The notes: a model not told the origin generated them from the sequence alone. A stretch of 64,000 nucleotides of DNA from Luteimonas sp. BLCC-B24 (GCF_028550595.1 NZ_JAQQGN010000002.1:434001-498000), one strand, 5' to 3'. Shown: positions 43,254 to 53,155, numbered from the stretch's first letter. Numbers and translations: made by a program.

Positions 43254-44753
43254 TCAGGCGGCGGCCGCAGCCGTCTGTCGCGGGCCGTCGCGCAAGGCCT
43301 TGCCGACCATCGCCACCATCAGCGCGATCTCGTCGTCGCGGATGTTGAAGTGCGGGGTAAACCGCAGCGAATTGGCGCCGCCGTGGATCACACCCAGGCC
43401 GTGCTCGCGCAGCCATTCCTCGGTGGAACCGGCGCCGTAGCACTTGAACTGCGGCGCGAGTTCGCAGGAAACCAGCAGGCCGGTGCCCTGGACCTTGGTG
43501 ATCAGTCCGCCGAGTTCGGCCTTCAATGCCTCGAGCGCTTCGACCGATTTGCGTCCCGCATCGCGGATGTTGGCGCGCACATCGGGCGTGAGCTGGGCCA
43601 GCACCGCGCAGGCGACATCGAGCGCCCGCGGATTGGCGGTCATCGTGTTGCCGTAGACGCCGCTCTTGTAGAGCTGCGCGGCGCGCTCGGTCACCGCCAG
43701 GACCGACAGCGGATACTGGCCGGCGTTGAGCGCCTTGGAATAGGTCTCCATGTCCGGCGCATCCAGGCCTTCGAAGCCCGGGTAGTCGACGACCGACAGC
43801 ACGCCGTGCGCGCGCAGGCCGGCCTGGATCGAATCGACCAGCAGCAGGCTGCCGTGGGCGCGGGTGAGTTCACGCGCGGCCGCATAGAACGCCGGCGGCA
43901 GAGCGCGGCCCGGGTCGCCTTCGCCCATCACCGGCTCGAGGAACACGGCTTCGACGAACCAGCCGTTCGCATCCGCGTCCGCGAACACCTGGCGCAGTGC
44001 GTCGGCATCGTAGGGCGGTACGGTGATCAGCGAATCCTCGTCGCGGAAACTCGCCAGATACTTCTTGTAGGCCGCGCGCGAGGAATCGGAATACAGCGCC
44101 GGGCGTTCGGTGCGGCCGTGGAAGCTGCCCTTGACCACCACGCGCTTGATCGTGCGCCCGGCGTGGCGGCCGCCCGGATCGGTCTGGGTGCGGGTGTTGA
44201 TGTCGGCGATGCGTGCGGCCAGGCCCACCGATTCCGAGCCGGAGTTCAGGCACAGGAAATGGCTGAAGGGACAACCGCCGTCGCGGGTGTGGCCGATCTC
44301 GCGGCGCAGCGCACGGTCGAGCTTCAGCTGCGACAGGCTGGGCGTCATGATGTTGGCCATCGGCACCGGCTGCGCCATCGCCTCGATCACGGCCCTGGGC
44401 GTGTGGCCGAAGCCGAGCATCCCGTAGCCGCCCGAATCGTGCAGCACCGCGCCCTTGAGCGTGACGATCCACGGTCCGCGCGCGGCCAGCGCGACGTAGG
44501 GGTTCACGGCGTCGCTCTGATAGAAGTTGACGTAGCCCGCCTGCACGGCGCGTGCCTGCGCGTCTTCGTCGAGATCGAGCAGGTCGGCGAATTCGGTCGT
44601 CAGTGCGGCATGGGCCGCGGCGGCGGCGCGGGCGGCGTCCAGCAGATCGGGATGCGTCGCCGCGAAGCGTTCGAGCACATCGTCCGGCAGGCCGGTGGTG
44701 CGGCGCTGGCCGCCGTGGGCACGCAGGGGGGCGAGGATTTCGATCACGGACAT
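43254..44753 (-). CDS. class III PLP-dependent aminotransferase (possibly lysine/omega-amino-acid)
   Basis: 499 residues. NSGSESVGLAARIADINTRT (phosphate-binding turn), LLLVDSIQAGLRAHG (PLP ring Asp region) and ETYSKALNAGQYPLSVLAV (Schiff-base Lys) fit class III aminotransferases. An N-terminal extension of about 75 residues is longer than usual. The divergent neighbour is an Lrp/AsnC regulator. In Mycobacterium the lysine epsilon-aminotransferase gene lat also adjoins an lrp gene, so an amino-acid-inducible role is plausible but unproven. Confidence 0.87.
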   Translation of the reverse strand: MSVIEILAPLRAHGGQRRTTGLPDDVLERFAATHPDLLDAARAAAAAHAALTTEFADLLDLDEDAQARAVQAGYVNFYQSDAVNPYVALAARGPWIVTLKGAVLHDSGGYGMLGFGHTPRAVIEAMAQPVPMANIMTPSLSQLKLDRALRREIGHTRDGGCPFSHFLCLNSGSESVGLAARIADINTRTQTDPGGRHAGRTIKRVVVKGSFHGRTERPALYSDSSRAAYKKYLASFRDEDSLITVPPYDADALRQVFADADANGWFVEAVFLEPVMGEGDPGRALPPAFYAAARELTRAHGSLLLVDSIQAGLRAHGVLSVVDYPGFEGLDAPDMETYSKALNAGQYPLSVLAVTERAAQLYKSGVYGNTMTANPRALDVACAVLAQLTPDVRANIRDAGRKSVEALEALKAELGGLITKVQGTGLLVSCELAPQFKCYGAGSTEEWLREHGLGVIHGGANSLRFTPHFNIRDDEIALMVAMVGKALRDGPRQTAAAAA

Positions 44754-44842
44754 GGAACGCTCCTTGGGACGTCGGGAGGGCCTGGCAGGTGTCCGGACGG
44801 CGTCCGGCGGGGCCGGACGCCGCGGCAGCGTGCCGGCGGTCG

Positions 44843-44857
44843 GTCCATTATGTGGAC
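44843..44857. promoter_or_regulatory. 15-bp palindrome, candidate Lrp/AsnC operator
   Basis: GTCCA-TTATG-TGGAC is a perfect 5+5 inverted repeat with a 5-bp centre. It lies in the divergent gap between the aminotransferase and the Lrp-type gene. Lrp/AsnC proteins bind 15-bp palindromes with an AT-rich centre, often next to their own gene. Confidence 0.55.
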
Positions 44858-44932
44858 GCCCCTGTCGGCCGGAAGCGACGGAACGCCGATCGCCACGTAG
44901 AATTTCGGCGGATCGCCGAAGCCACCGCCCGC

Positions 44933-45364
44933 ATGCCCATCGAGTCGCCCGACGCCCGCCTGCTGACCCTGCTGCGCGAGAACGCCCGCCTGTCCACGGC
45001 CGAGATCGCGCGCCGGCTGGGGCTGTCGCGCACCACGGTGCAGAGCCGGATCGAACGCCTCGAGCGCGACGGCGTGATCACCGGCTACACGGTGCGCGTG
45101 CACGACGACTTCGAACAGGGCCATATCCGCGCCCAGATCATGATCACCGTGCGTCCGCGCCAGCTCACCCCGGTGGTGACCGCGCTGCGCGCGATCGACG
45201 CGGTGCGCGCGCTGCATTCGGTCAGCGGGCCCTACGACCTGATCGCACTGGGCGTGGTGCCGACGGTCGCCGACATGGACGCGTTGACCGACCGCATCGG
45301 CTGCATCGAAGGTGTGGAGCGCACGACCTCGGCGATCGTGCTGTCGACCAAGTTCGAGCGGTAA
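44933..45364 (+). CDS. Lrp/AsnC-family transcriptional regulator
   Basis: 143 residues. The helix-turn-helix [33 protein letters not shown] is followed by the RAM ligand-binding domain ([41 protein letters not shown]). It is the usual size. It is divergent from the aminotransferase, which it probably controls in response to an amino acid; a 15-bp palindrome sits between them. Confidence 0.92.
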   Translation: MPIESPDARLLTLLRENARLSTAEIARRLGLSRTTVQSRIERLERDGVITGYTVRVHDDFEQGHIRAQIMITVRPRQLTPVVTALRAIDAVRALHSVSGPYDLIALGVVPTVADMDALTDRIGCIEGVERTTSAIVLSTKFER

Positions 45365-45530
45365 GCCGCAAGCGGGAGGCGCTCGTGCCATGCGGCGGGG
45401 CCGGCTGACGGGATCCGTGGCGCCGGCCCTCGCGCGCGAGGGGGCACTCGGGAAAGGCGCTGCACGGGGGGCGATCGGGGGCAGGCGGCTTCTTCATTAC
45501 AATGGCGCCCCGCATTCCCCCGCCTGTCCC

Positions 45531-46562
45531 TTGAAGAAGTCCGACTTCCATTTCGACCTGCCCGAAGCGCTGATCGCGCAGGCGCCGCTGGCCGAGCGCT
45601 CGGCCAGCCGACTGCTGCTGGTGCCCCCGGGCGAGGGGGCGTTCGATGACCGCCACGTGCGCGATCTGCCGGACCTGCTGCAGCCGGGCGATCTGCTGGT
45701 GTTCAACGACACGCGGGTGATTCCGGCGCGGCTGTTCGGCCAGAAGGCCAGCGGCGGACGGGTCGAGATCCTGATCGAGCGTCTGCTGCCCGGCAACGAG
45801 GCGCGGGCGCAGATCGGCGCGAGCAAGGCGCCGAAGCCGGGCGGGCGCATCGTGCTCGACGGCGGAGGTGAAGCCGAGGTGCTGTCGCGTGACGACGGCT
45901 TCTATCACCTGCGCTTCGACGTCGACGACGCGCTGGAATCCTGGCTGCTGACCGCCGGCCGCATGCCGCTGCCGCCCTACATCCGCCGCGAGCCGGGGCA
46001 GGACGACGCCGAGCGTTACCAGACGGTGTTCGCCCGCGAGATCGGCGCCGTGGCCGCGCCGACCGCCGGCCTGCACTTCGACGATGCGCTGCTGACGCGG
46101 CTGCGCGATCGCGGCGTGCAGTTCGGCCACGTCACCCTGCACGTGGGCGCGGGGACGTTCCAGCCGATGCGCGTCGACGACGTCCGCGAGCACCGCATGC
46201 ACAGCGAGTGGCTCAACGTCGGTGCCGAACTCGTCGCCCAGATCCGCCGCACGCGCGAGGCCGGCGGGCGGGTGATCGCGGTCGGCACCACGGTCGTGCG
46301 CGCGCTGGAAAGCGCCAGCGTCGACGGCGAGCTGCATCCGTTCGCCGGCGAGACGCGGATCTTCATCTTCCCCGGTTACCGCATCCGCAGCGTCGATGCG
46401 ATGGTGACCAACTTCCATCTGCCCGAATCGACCCTGCTGATGCTGGTCTCGGCCTTCGCCGGCCGGGAACGCATCCTCGCCGCGTACAACCACGCGGTGC
46501 GCGCGCGCTACCGGTTCTTTTCCTACGGTGATGCGATGTTGCTGTGGGGCGGTCATTCGTAA
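45531..46562 (+). CDS. queA: S-adenosylmethionine:tRNA ribosyltransferase-isomerase, TTG start
   Basis: 343 residues. (M)[19 protein letters not shown] is the family start and begins at TTG 45531; no ATG is available. [37 protein letters not shown] and [11 protein letters not shown] to [12 protein letters not shown] are diagnostic. It transfers and isomerises the ribosyl group of SAM to make epoxyqueuosine in tRNA. A -10-like TACAAT lies at 45498-45503. The stop codon TAA falls inside the left arm of the heptamer array before tgt. Confidence 0.95.
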   Translation: MKKSDFHFDLPEALIAQAPLAERSASRLLLVPPGEGAFDDRHVRDLPDLLQPGDLLVFNDTRVIPARLFGQKASGGRVEILIERLLPGNEARAQIGASKAPKPGGRIVLDGGGEAEVLSRDDGFYHLRFDVDDALESWLLTAGRMPLPPYIRREPGQDDAERYQTVFAREIGAVAAPTAGLHFDDALLTRLRDRGVQFGHVTLHVGAGTFQPMRVDDVREHRMHSEWLNVGAELVAQIRRTREAGGRVIAVGTTVVRALESASVDGELHPFAGETRIFIFPGYRIRSVDAMVTNFHLPESTLLMLVSAFAGRERILAAYNHAVRARYRFFSYGDAMLLWGGHS

Positions 46563-46641
46563 TTGGTGATTGGTGATTCGGCACAGCAACAGCCGGCGCC
46601 ATCCGCCTTTTCGAATCACCAATCACCAATCACCAATCACG
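46555..46641. repeat. inverted heptamer array between queA and tgt
   Basis: The left arm (46555-46580) holds ATTCGTAATTGG and GTGATTG/GTGATTC units and contains the queA stop codon. The right arm (46612-46641) is the reverse complement with one extra unit. It ends 5 nt before the tgt ATG. It is the same family as at 8075-8165 and 12831-12940. Confidence 0.8.
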
Positions 46642-46646
46642 GCTCC

Positions 46647-47786
46647 ATGATGTCCCGACTGCACTTCGACCTGCTGACCACCGACGGCGCCGCGCGCCGC
46701 GGGCGCCTGACGTTCCAGCGCGGCACCATCGAAACCCCGGCCTTCATGCCGGTCGGCACCTACGGCACGGTCAAGGGCGTGCTGCCGCAGCAGATCCGCG
46801 CGCTGGGCGCCGAGATCATCCTCGGCAACACCTTCCATCTGTATCTGCGGCCGGGCCTGGACGTCATCGAAGCGCACGGCGGCCTGCACGGCTTCGCACG
46901 CTGGGACAAGCCGATCCTCACCGATTCCGGCGGGTTCCAGGTCTTCTCGCTGGCGCACAAGCGCAAGATCACCGAGGAGGGCGTGACCTTCGCCGCGCCC
47001 ACCGATGGTGCCAAGGTGTTTCTCGGGCCCGAGGAGAGCATGCGCATCCAGAAGGTGCTCGATTCGGACATCGTGATGATCTTCGACGAGTGCCCCCCGG
47101 TGCAGATCGACGGCAAGCCGGTGCATCCGCGCGTGGTCGAGAACTCGATGGAGTTGTCGCTGCGCTGGGCCGCGCGCTCCAAGCGCGCGCACGAGGGCAA
47201 CGACGCCGCGCTGTTCGGCATCGTCCAGGGCGGCGTGCACCACGAGCTGCGCACGCGCTCGGCCGAGGGCCTGAAGGACATCGGCTTCGACGGCTACGCG
47301 ATCGGCGGCCTCGCGGTCGGCGAGACGGAGGACGAGCGCAACGCGATGCTCGACCACACCGCGCCGCAGCTGCCCGAAGACCGCCCGCGCTATCTGATGG
47401 GCGTGGGGCGGCCGGAAGATCTGGTCGAGGCGGTCGCGCGCGGCGTCGACATGTTCGACTGCGTGATGCCCACCCGCAACGCACGCAACGGCCATTTCTT
47501 CACCTCGACCGGGGTGATCCGCATCCGCAACGCGAAGTTCGAGAAGGACCTGCGCCCGATCGAGGAGGGCTGCGGCTGCGAGGCCTGCAGCGGTGGCTTC
47601 ACCCGCGCCTACCTGCGGCACCTGGACCGCTGCGGCGAGATGCTCGGGCCGATGCTCGGTACGCTGCACAACCTCTGGTACTACCAGTCCCTCATGGCCG
47701 ACATGCGTGCCGCGATCGCGTCGGGAACCTTCGCCGCCTTCCGCGACTCCTTCTATCGGGCCCGGATGGCGACAGCGGACGCCTGA
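46647..47786 (+). CDS. tgt: tRNA-guanine transglycosylase
   Basis: 379 residues (or 378 from the second ATG). [13 protein letters not shown] carries the base-binding Asp, [14 protein letters not shown] the nucleophile Asp, and [18 protein letters not shown] the zinc ligands. It exchanges guanine 34 for preQ1 in tRNAs for Asn, Asp, His and Tyr, upstream of QueA. No Shine-Dalgarno is seen between the heptamer array and ATG. The order queA-tgt-yajC-secDF is conserved in proteobacteria. Confidence 0.97.
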   Translation: MMSRLHFDLLTTDGAARRGRLTFQRGTIETPAFMPVGTYGTVKGVLPQQIRALGAEIILGNTFHLYLRPGLDVIEAHGGLHGFARWDKPILTDSGGFQVFSLAHKRKITEEGVTFAAPTDGAKVFLGPEESMRIQKVLDSDIVMIFDECPPVQIDGKPVHPRVVENSMELSLRWAARSKRAHEGNDAALFGIVQGGVHHELRTRSAEGLKDIGFDGYAIGGLAVGETEDERNAMLDHTAPQLPEDRPRYLMGVGRPEDLVEAVARGVDMFDCVMPTRNARNGHFFTSTGVIRIRNAKFEKDLRPIEEGCGCEACSGGFTRAYLRHLDRCGEMLGPMLGTLHNLWYYQSLMADMRAAIASGTFAAFRDSFYRARMATADA

Positions 47787-47905
47787 GCCGCCCCCGGGGC
47801 GCCTCCCGGACCCCGTCACCGCCCATTCACCGGCGGCCCGGGCTGCGCCCGTGCCCGGCCGTGCCATAATTGCCCGCTGTCCGTTTTCGACCCATGGATG
47901 CTCCG

Positions 47906-48247
47906 ATGAATCTGCTGGACCTTGTGATCGCCCCCGCCCACGCCGCGGCCCCGGCTGCTGCAGCCGCGCCGAGCCTGCTGTCGACGCTGGCCTTCCCGAT
48001 CATCCTGATCGCGATCATGTACTTCCTGATGATCCGTCCGCAGATGAAGCGCACCAAGGAGCACCGCGCGATGCTCGAGAAGCTGGCGGTGGGCGACGAG
48101 GTCATCACCAACGGCGGCATCGCCGGCGTGGTGCGCAACATCGGCGACAGCTTCATCTCCGTCGAAGTGGCCAACGGCGTCGAAATCCGCGTGCAGAAGG
48201 GCGCGGTCGGCAACGTCCTGCCCAAGGGCACGCTGAAGTCGGCCTGA
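47906..48247 (+). CDS. yajC: preprotein translocase subunit YajC
   Basis: 113 residues. One membrane segment (SLLSTLAFPIILIAIMYFLMI) is followed by RPQMKRTKEHRAMLEKLAVGDEVITNGGIAGVV, the YajC signature, and a small cytoplasmic domain. It associates with SecDF. ATG 47906 gives the usual MNLLDLV start; in-frame ATGs at 47870 and 47894 are alternatives. A -10-like CATAAT at 47865-47870 suggests a promoter behind tgt, which favours a start downstream of 47870. Confidence 0.94.
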   Translation: MNLLDLVIAPAHAAAPAAAAAPSLLSTLAFPIILIAIMYFLMIRPQMKRTKEHRAMLEKLAVGDEVITNGGIAGVVRNIGDSFISVEVANGVEIRVQKGAVGNVLPKGTLKSA

Positions 48248-48314
48248 GGCCGGACTCCGCTTCTTCCGTCATCTCTCCCGGCGCCGGCTCACGCACGGCG
48301 CCCGAGGCAAGGCA

Positions 48315-50198
48315 ATGCTTGAATTTCCCCGCTGGAAATACGCCCTGATCCTGGTGGTGCTGGTGCTGGCCGCGCTGTACGCGTTGCCCAATGCCTACCA
48401 GAAGAATCCCTCGGTGCAGATCACGCCGAGCACCAGCGAGGCACGCATCGACGATGCCCTGCGGCGCCAGGTCGACGGTCTGCTGGCCGAGGCCGGCGTG
48501 ACCCCGGTCGGCACGGAGATCGATGACGACCATCTGCTCGTGCGCCTTTCGGATTCCGAGACCCAGACCCGCGCCTCGGACGCACTGCGCGGCGCGCTGG
48601 GCGAGAACTATTCGGTGGCGCTCAATCTCGCGTCCACCGTGCCGGACTGGCTCGCCAATCTCGGCGCCAAGCCGATGTCGCTGGGTCTGGACCTGCAGGG
48701 CGGCGTGCATTTCGTCATGCAGGTGGACCAGGCCGCGGCGCTGCAGACGCGCGTGGAAGGCTACGCCGACGGCATCCGCACCGTGCTGCGCGAAGCCCGC
48801 ATCGGCTATTCCAGCGTCGAACGCCGCGCCGACAACACCATCGGTGTGGTGCTGGTGGAAGGCGCCGACGTCAACCGCGCCCGCACCGAGATCGCCAACA
48901 GCCTCGCCGGTGCGTCCGGCCAGGCCCTGGGCGGCAGCGCGCCGCAGATTCTGGTGGACGGCAACCGCATCACCGTGCGCCTGTCGCAGGGCGAGATCGC
49001 GCGCATCGCCACCGACGCGGTGGAACAGAACCGCACGGTGATCTCCAACCGCATCAACTCGATCGGTGTCGCCGAGCCGGTGTTGCAGCGTCAGGGCGAG
49101 GATCGCCTCGTGATCCAGCTGCCGGGCCTGCAGGACACCGCCGAGGCCAAGCGCCTGATCGGCGCGACCGCCACGCTCGAGTTCCGCGCCGTCACCGGCG
49201 ACGAGAACCAGGCGCGCGCCGCGGTGGCGTCGGGGAACATCCCGGCCGATTCGCGCATCTACTACAACGACGCGGGCCAGCCGCTGCTGCTGTCGCGCCG
49301 CATCCTGGTCTCGGGCGACCAGCTGATCAACGCCAATCCGCAGACCGATTCCCAGACCGGCACGCCGGCCGTGGGCATCACGCTCAACAGCGCCGGCGGC
49401 AAGCGCATGCTCGACCACACGCTGGAGAACGTGGGCCAGCGCCTCGGCATCGTCTATGTCGAGCGCATCCCGACGGTGCGCATCGTCGACGGTCAGGAAG
49501 TGCGCTCGGCGCGCACCGTCGAACGCGTGATCAGCTCGTCGACGATCCGCGGCGTGTTCGGCCGCGAGTTCCAGACCACCGGTCTGAGCCGCGACGAGGC
49601 CAACGATCTGGCCCGCCAGCTCAAGGCCGGTGCACTGGCCGCGCCGATGGATTTCGTCGAGGAACGCGTCGTCGGCCCGAGCCTGGGCGCAGAAAACGTC
49701 GAGCGCGGCATCACCGCCGTGCTCTACGCCTTCATGTTCACGCTCGTGTTCTTCATGTTCTATTACCGCATGTTCGGCATCGTCACCTGCCTGGCGCTGA
49801 TCCTGAACCTGCTGATCGTGGTGGCGGTGATGTCGCTGTTCGGCGCCACGATGTCCTTGCCCGGTTTCGCCGGCCTGGCGCTGTCGATCGGCCTGTCGGT
49901 CGACGCCAACGTGCTGATCAACGAACGTATCCGTGAGGAGCTGCGCGCCGGCATGCCGCCCAAGGCGGCGATCGTCACCGGTTACGAGAAAGCGTCCGAC
50001 ACGATCTTCGACTCCAACCTCACCGGCATCATCGCGGGCACCGCGCTCTACGCCTTCGGTACCGGTCCGCTGCAGGGCTTCGCGGTCACGCTGGTGATCG
50101 GCATCATCGCGTCAATGTTCACGGCGATCGTGGTCTCGCGTGCGCTGGTGACGTTGATCTACGCGCCGCGCAAGAAGCTCAAGTCCCTGGCGATCTGA
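48315..50198 (+). CDS. secD: protein translocase subunit SecD
   Basis: 627 residues. The first membrane segment (YALILVVLVLAALYALPN) precedes the large periplasmic P1 domain with GLDLQGGVHFVMQVD. Five more membrane segments follow after FVEERVVGPSLGAENVERGI, with the D5-type motif ALSIGLSVDANVLINERIREE. With SecF it uses the proton gradient to pull exported proteins into the periplasm. secF begins 14 bp downstream. Confidence 0.97.
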   Translation: MLEFPRWKYALILVVLVLAALYALPNAYQKNPSVQITPSTSEARIDDALRRQVDGLLAEAGVTPVGTEIDDDHLLVRLSDSETQTRASDALRGALGENYSVALNLASTVPDWLANLGAKPMSLGLDLQGGVHFVMQVDQAAALQTRVEGYADGIRTVLREARIGYSSVERRADNTIGVVLVEGADVNRARTEIANSLAGASGQALGGSAPQILVDGNRITVRLSQGEIARIATDAVEQNRTVISNRINSIGVAEPVLQRQGEDRLVIQLPGLQDTAEAKRLIGATATLEFRAVTGDENQARAAVASGNIPADSRIYYNDAGQPLLLSRRILVSGDQLINANPQTDSQTGTPAVGITLNSAGGKRMLDHTLENVGQRLGIVYVERIPTVRIVDGQEVRSARTVERVISSSTIRGVFGREFQTTGLSRDEANDLARQLKAGALAAPMDFVEERVVGPSLGAENVERGITAVLYAFMFTLVFFMFYYRMFGIVTCLALILNLLIVVAVMSLFGATMSLPGFAGLALSIGLSVDANVLINERIREELRAGMPPKAAIVTGYEKASDTIFDSNLTGIIAGTALYAFGTGPLQGFAVTLVIGIIASMFTAIVVSRALVTLIYAPRKKLKSLAI

Positions 50199-50211
50199 CG
50201 GGAGAACCGAC

Positions 50212-51177
50212 ATGAAAATTTTCCCGTTGACCCTCGTTCCGGCGAACACCCGCATCGATTTCATGCGGTTCCGCCACATCTTCATCGTCATCGCCGCCCT
50301 CGCGTTCTTCGGCGCGCTGGCCGTGATCGGCGTGAAAGGCTTCAATTTCGCGCTCGACTTCACCGGCGGCACCGCGGTCAACGTGCGCTTCGCGCAGCCG
50401 GTCAGCGTCGACGAGGTGCGTGAGCGCCTGCGGGAGGCGGAGATCCAGAACGCCCAGGTGCAGACCTTCGGCAGCGGCAACGACCTGCTGATCCGCGTGC
50501 GTGCGGCCGACGACATCGCCCACGTCAACGACAACGACGAGCTGTCGCGCCACGTGCTGGAGGCGGCGTCCACGCCCGACAACCCGGCGCAGGTGTTGAG
50601 CACCGAGTCGATCGGGTCCCAGGTCAGTGGCGATCTGCGCCAGAACGCGATCTACGCGGCGATCTTCGTGCTGGTGGGCTTCCTGCTGTACATCAGCTTC
50701 CGCTTCGAGTGGAAGTTCGCGGTGGTCGCCAGCATCACGACGATGTTCGACGTGCTGGTGGTGGCCGGCCTGTTCGCGATGACCGGGCGCGAGTTCGATC
50801 TCACGGTGCTCGCCGGCCTGCTGTCGGTGATGGGCTTCTCGATCAACGACACCATCGTGGTGTTCGACCGCGTGCGCGAGAACTTCCGCGGCATGCGGGC
50901 CGATCCGCTGGAGGTCTTCAACCGCTCGATCAACCAGACCCTGTCGCGCACGATCATCACCTCGCTGGTGTTCTTCCTGTCGGTGTTCGCGCTGTTCCTC
51001 TACGGCGGTGGCTCGCTGGAAGGCCTGGCGCTGACCCAGATGCTGGGCGCGGTGGTCGCCACGCTGTCGTCGATCCTGATCGCCTGCCCGCTGCTGACCT
51101 ACGGCGTGCTGCGCGTGACCAAGCAGGACCTGCTGCCCAAGGCGCGCGATGAAGAGGCGCTGGCACGGCGGCCGTGA
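50212..51177 (+). CDS. secF: protein translocase subunit SecF
   Basis: 321 residues. Membrane segment FIVIAALAFFGALAVIGV, then GFNFALDFTGGTAVNVRF (the SecF GxDFxGG motif) and the C-terminal membrane block with SVMGFSINDTIVVFDRVREN. It is the partner of SecD and last gene of the queA-tgt-yajC-secDF run. A 17-bp perfect hairpin follows 23 nt after the stop. Confidence 0.97.
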   Translation: MKIFPLTLVPANTRIDFMRFRHIFIVIAALAFFGALAVIGVKGFNFALDFTGGTAVNVRFAQPVSVDEVRERLREAEIQNAQVQTFGSGNDLLIRVRAADDIAHVNDNDELSRHVLEAASTPDNPAQVLSTESIGSQVSGDLRQNAIYAAIFVLVGFLLYISFRFEWKFAVVASITTMFDVLVVAGLFAMTGREFDLTVLAGLLSVMGFSINDTIVVFDRVRENFRGMRADPLEVFNRSINQTLSRTIITSLVFFLSVFALFLYGGGSLEGLALTQMLGAVVATLSSILIACPLLTYGVLRVTKQDLLPKARDEEALARRP

Positions 51178-51200
51178 GGCAGGTGATCGGTGATTCGTGA

Positions 51201-51237
51201 ACAGCAAGAGGCCGCGCATTGCGCGGCCTCTTGCTGT
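51201..51237. terminator. 17-bp perfect hairpin downstream of secF
   Basis: ACAGCAAGAGGCCGCGC pairs with its complement around loop ATT. No T-run follows. The core AGGCCGCGCA-TGCGCGGCCT is shared with a second hairpin 150 bp downstream. A single GTGATTCGTGA-like heptamer remnant lies just before it (51184-51200). Confidence 0.6.
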
Positions 51238-51354
51238 GCGGGTCGGGCGACCGTCGGCCTGACGGGTCGGACGCGCCCGCGCTCGCGCCATCATTGCCGC
51301 GAAGGCAGCACGGTCGGCGTGCCGCATCTCTCACCCGCCGGGCGACGCAACCCG

Positions 51355-51394
51355 AAACGCAGAAGGCCGCGCAATGCGCGGCCTTCTGCGTTTT
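51355..51394. terminator. 18-bp perfect hairpin, bidirectional terminator between secF and suhB
   Basis: AAACGCAGAAGGCCGCGC pairs with its complement around loop AAT, with TTTT on the plus side and the AAA arm giving a T-run on the minus side. It fits termination of secF (+) and suhB (-). Confidence 0.75.
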
Positions 51395-51432
51395 CCGGAT
51401 CCCGTTTTCCGGATCCCGGATCCCGAATCCCC
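51390..51432. repeat. short tandem repeat of GTTTTCCGGATCCC / GGATCCC
   Basis: Two copies of a 14-bp unit (51390-51403 and 51404-51417) are followed by one GGATCCC and one GAATCCCC. Its heptamer-like units resemble half of the inverted heptamer arrays, here without the second arm. Confidence 0.7.
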
Positions 51433-51437
51433 GACCC

Positions 51438-52268
51438 TTACACGAACTCTTTCGTATAGCCCGCGTCGAACAACGTCTTCTGCAGCGGATCGAGCAGGCG
51501 CACGTTGGAGGCCAACACCTGACGGCCGCCCGCGAAGGCGACGTTCATCGGGCCCAGGGTGGCGCCCTTGAAGTCGCTGACGCGGCCGCCGGCTTCGCGC
51601 ACCAGCAACACGCCGGCAGCGATGTCCCAGGGGTGCACGCCGGCTTCGAAGTAACCGTCGTAGCGTCCGGCCGCGACATAGGCCAGATCGAGCGCGGCCG
51701 AGCCGCTGCGGCGGATGTCCTCGGCCGATTCGAGCAATGCGCCGATCGCACGCAGCTGCGCGTCCGCACGCTTGCGCTCGCGCGGCGCGAAGCCGGTCGC
51801 GAGCAGTGCGCCGCCCGGCTCCTTGCGGTCGGCGACGCGGATCCTGCGCTCGTTGAGCTGGGCGCCCGCGCCGCGCGAGGCGGTGAACAGCTCGTTGCGC
51901 AGTGGGTCGAAGATCACCGCGTGCAGCGGTTCGCCGCCCTCGACCAGGGCGATCGACACGCACCAGTGCGGGATGCCACGCAGGTAGTTGCTGGTGCCGT
52001 CGAGCGGGTCGATGACCCAGGTGTAGCGGCTCGGGCCGCCGCGGCCGGGCTTGGCACCGCCTTCCTCGCCGAGGACCGCGTACTCGGGGTAGGCGCGACG
52101 CAGCTCCTTCACGATCGCTTCTTCCGCCAGGCCGTCGACTTCGCTGGCGTAGTCGTGGCGGGCCTTCTCGACCACGTTCAGCGCATCGAGCTTGTGCATG
52201 TTGCGCAGCAGGACGCCACCGCCGGCACGCGCCGCCTTGACCATGATGTTGACAGCAGGTTGAAGCAT
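51438..52268 (-). CDS. suhB: inositol-1-monophosphatase family protein
   Basis: 276 residues. [28 protein letters not shown] and [19 protein letters not shown] supply all metal and phosphate ligands of the family. SuhB hydrolyses inositol phosphates and in E. coli also joins rRNA antitermination complexes. It is divergent from the trmJ-like gene, as in E. coli and relatives. Confidence 0.95.
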   Translation of the reverse strand: MLQPAVNIMVKAARAGGGVLLRNMHKLDALNVVEKARHDYASEVDGLAEEAIVKELRRAYPEYAVLGEEGGAKPGRGGPSRYTWVIDPLDGTSNYLRGIPHWCVSIALVEGGEPLHAVIFDPLRNELFTASRGAGAQLNERRIRVADRKEPGGALLATGFAPRERKRADAQLRAIGALLESAEDIRRSGSAALDLAYVAAGRYDGYFEAGVHPWDIAAGVLLVREAGGRVSDFKGATLGPMNVAFAGGRQVLASNVRLLDPLQKTLFDAGYTKEFV

Positions 52269-52354
52269 CGCGGACGGCTCCGGGCGCAGAAGGATTCGTG
52301 GGAAGAAAGAGCGGTGCCGGCGCTGGGCCGGTCGCGCAGTTTACCATTCGCGCC

Positions 52355-53155
52355 ATGCAAGCGCCCCTGAACCCATCGTCCGACACCCCGTCGCCCGCCG
52401 ATCCGGCCACCGCGTCCCGCATCCGGATCGTGCTCGTGGGCACCCAGCACCCGGGCAACATCGGCTCCGCCGCACGCGCGATCAAGACCATGGGCCTGAG
52501 CCGGCTCGTGCTCGTGGCGCCGCAGAAATTCCCGCACAACGAGGCCGACATGATGGCCGCCGGCGCCGACGACGTGCTCGCCGCCGCGGTCGAGGTGGAC
52601 GCCCTCGCCGACGCGGTGGCCGACTGCCGGCTGGTGCTCGGCTGCACCGCGCGCAGCCGGCGCGTGCAGCTGCGCGAGCTCGATCCACGGACGGCGGCCG
52701 CGTCGGCGCGGGTGGAGGCCGAGGCCGGCGGCGAGGTCGCCCTGGTGTTCGGACGCGAGCGCACCGGCCTGGAGAACGCCGAGCTGCAGCTGTGCCACGC
52801 CGCGGTGCACATTCCGGCCAATCCCGACTACAGCTCGCTGAACCTGGCCGCGGCGGTCCAGGTGCTGGCCTACGAGGTGCGGATGGCGCTGCTCGGTGCC
52901 GCGACCGTCGCCGCGACGACCGCGCCGATGGCCGACGCGGCGCCGCATGCGGAGCTCGAGGGCTTCTTCGCGCAACTGGCGGACACGCTGGACGCGATCG
53001 ATTTCCACAAAGGTCGCACGCCCGATTCGGCGATGCGCAAGCTGCGCCGGCTGTTCGTGCGCACCGGGCTCGACAGCCAGGAAATCCGCCTGTTGCGCGG
53101 CGTTCTGGCCGATGCCCAGCGCATGGCGCGGCTCGCCGGGCGCGACGCCGGCTGA
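52355..53155 (+). CDS. trmJ: TrmJ-type tRNA (Cm32/Um32) methyltransferase, SPOUT family
   Basis: 266 residues. IRIVLVGTQHPGNIGSAARAIKTMGLSRLVLVAP (N1 motif), EVALVFGRERTGLENAEL (N2) and NPDYSSLNLAAAVQVLAYE (N3) form the knotted SAM site. The C-terminal extension GRTPDSAMRKLRRLFVRTGLDSQEIRLLRGVL is typical of TrmJ. It 2'-O-methylates position 32 of tRNA anticodon loops. ATG 52355 matches the conserved start. Confidence 0.93.
   Translation: MQAPLNPSSDTPSPADPATASRIRIVLVGTQHPGNIGSAARAIKTMGLSRLVLVAPQKFPHNEADMMAAGADDVLAAAVEVDALADAVADCRLVLGCTARSRRVQLRELDPRTAAASARVEAEAGGEVALVFGRERTGLENAELQLCHAAVHIPANPDYSSLNLAAAVQVLAYEVRMALLGAATVAATTAPMADAAPHAELEGFFAQLADTLDAIDFHKGRTPDSAMRKLRRLFVRTGLDSQEIRLLRGVLADAQRMARLAGRDAG

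Noticed and set aside
46563..46646. N-terminal extension of Tgt through the heptamer array
   Set aside because: The frame is open from 46563, but the extra residues come from the repeat; homology to Tgt begins at [10 protein letters not shown].
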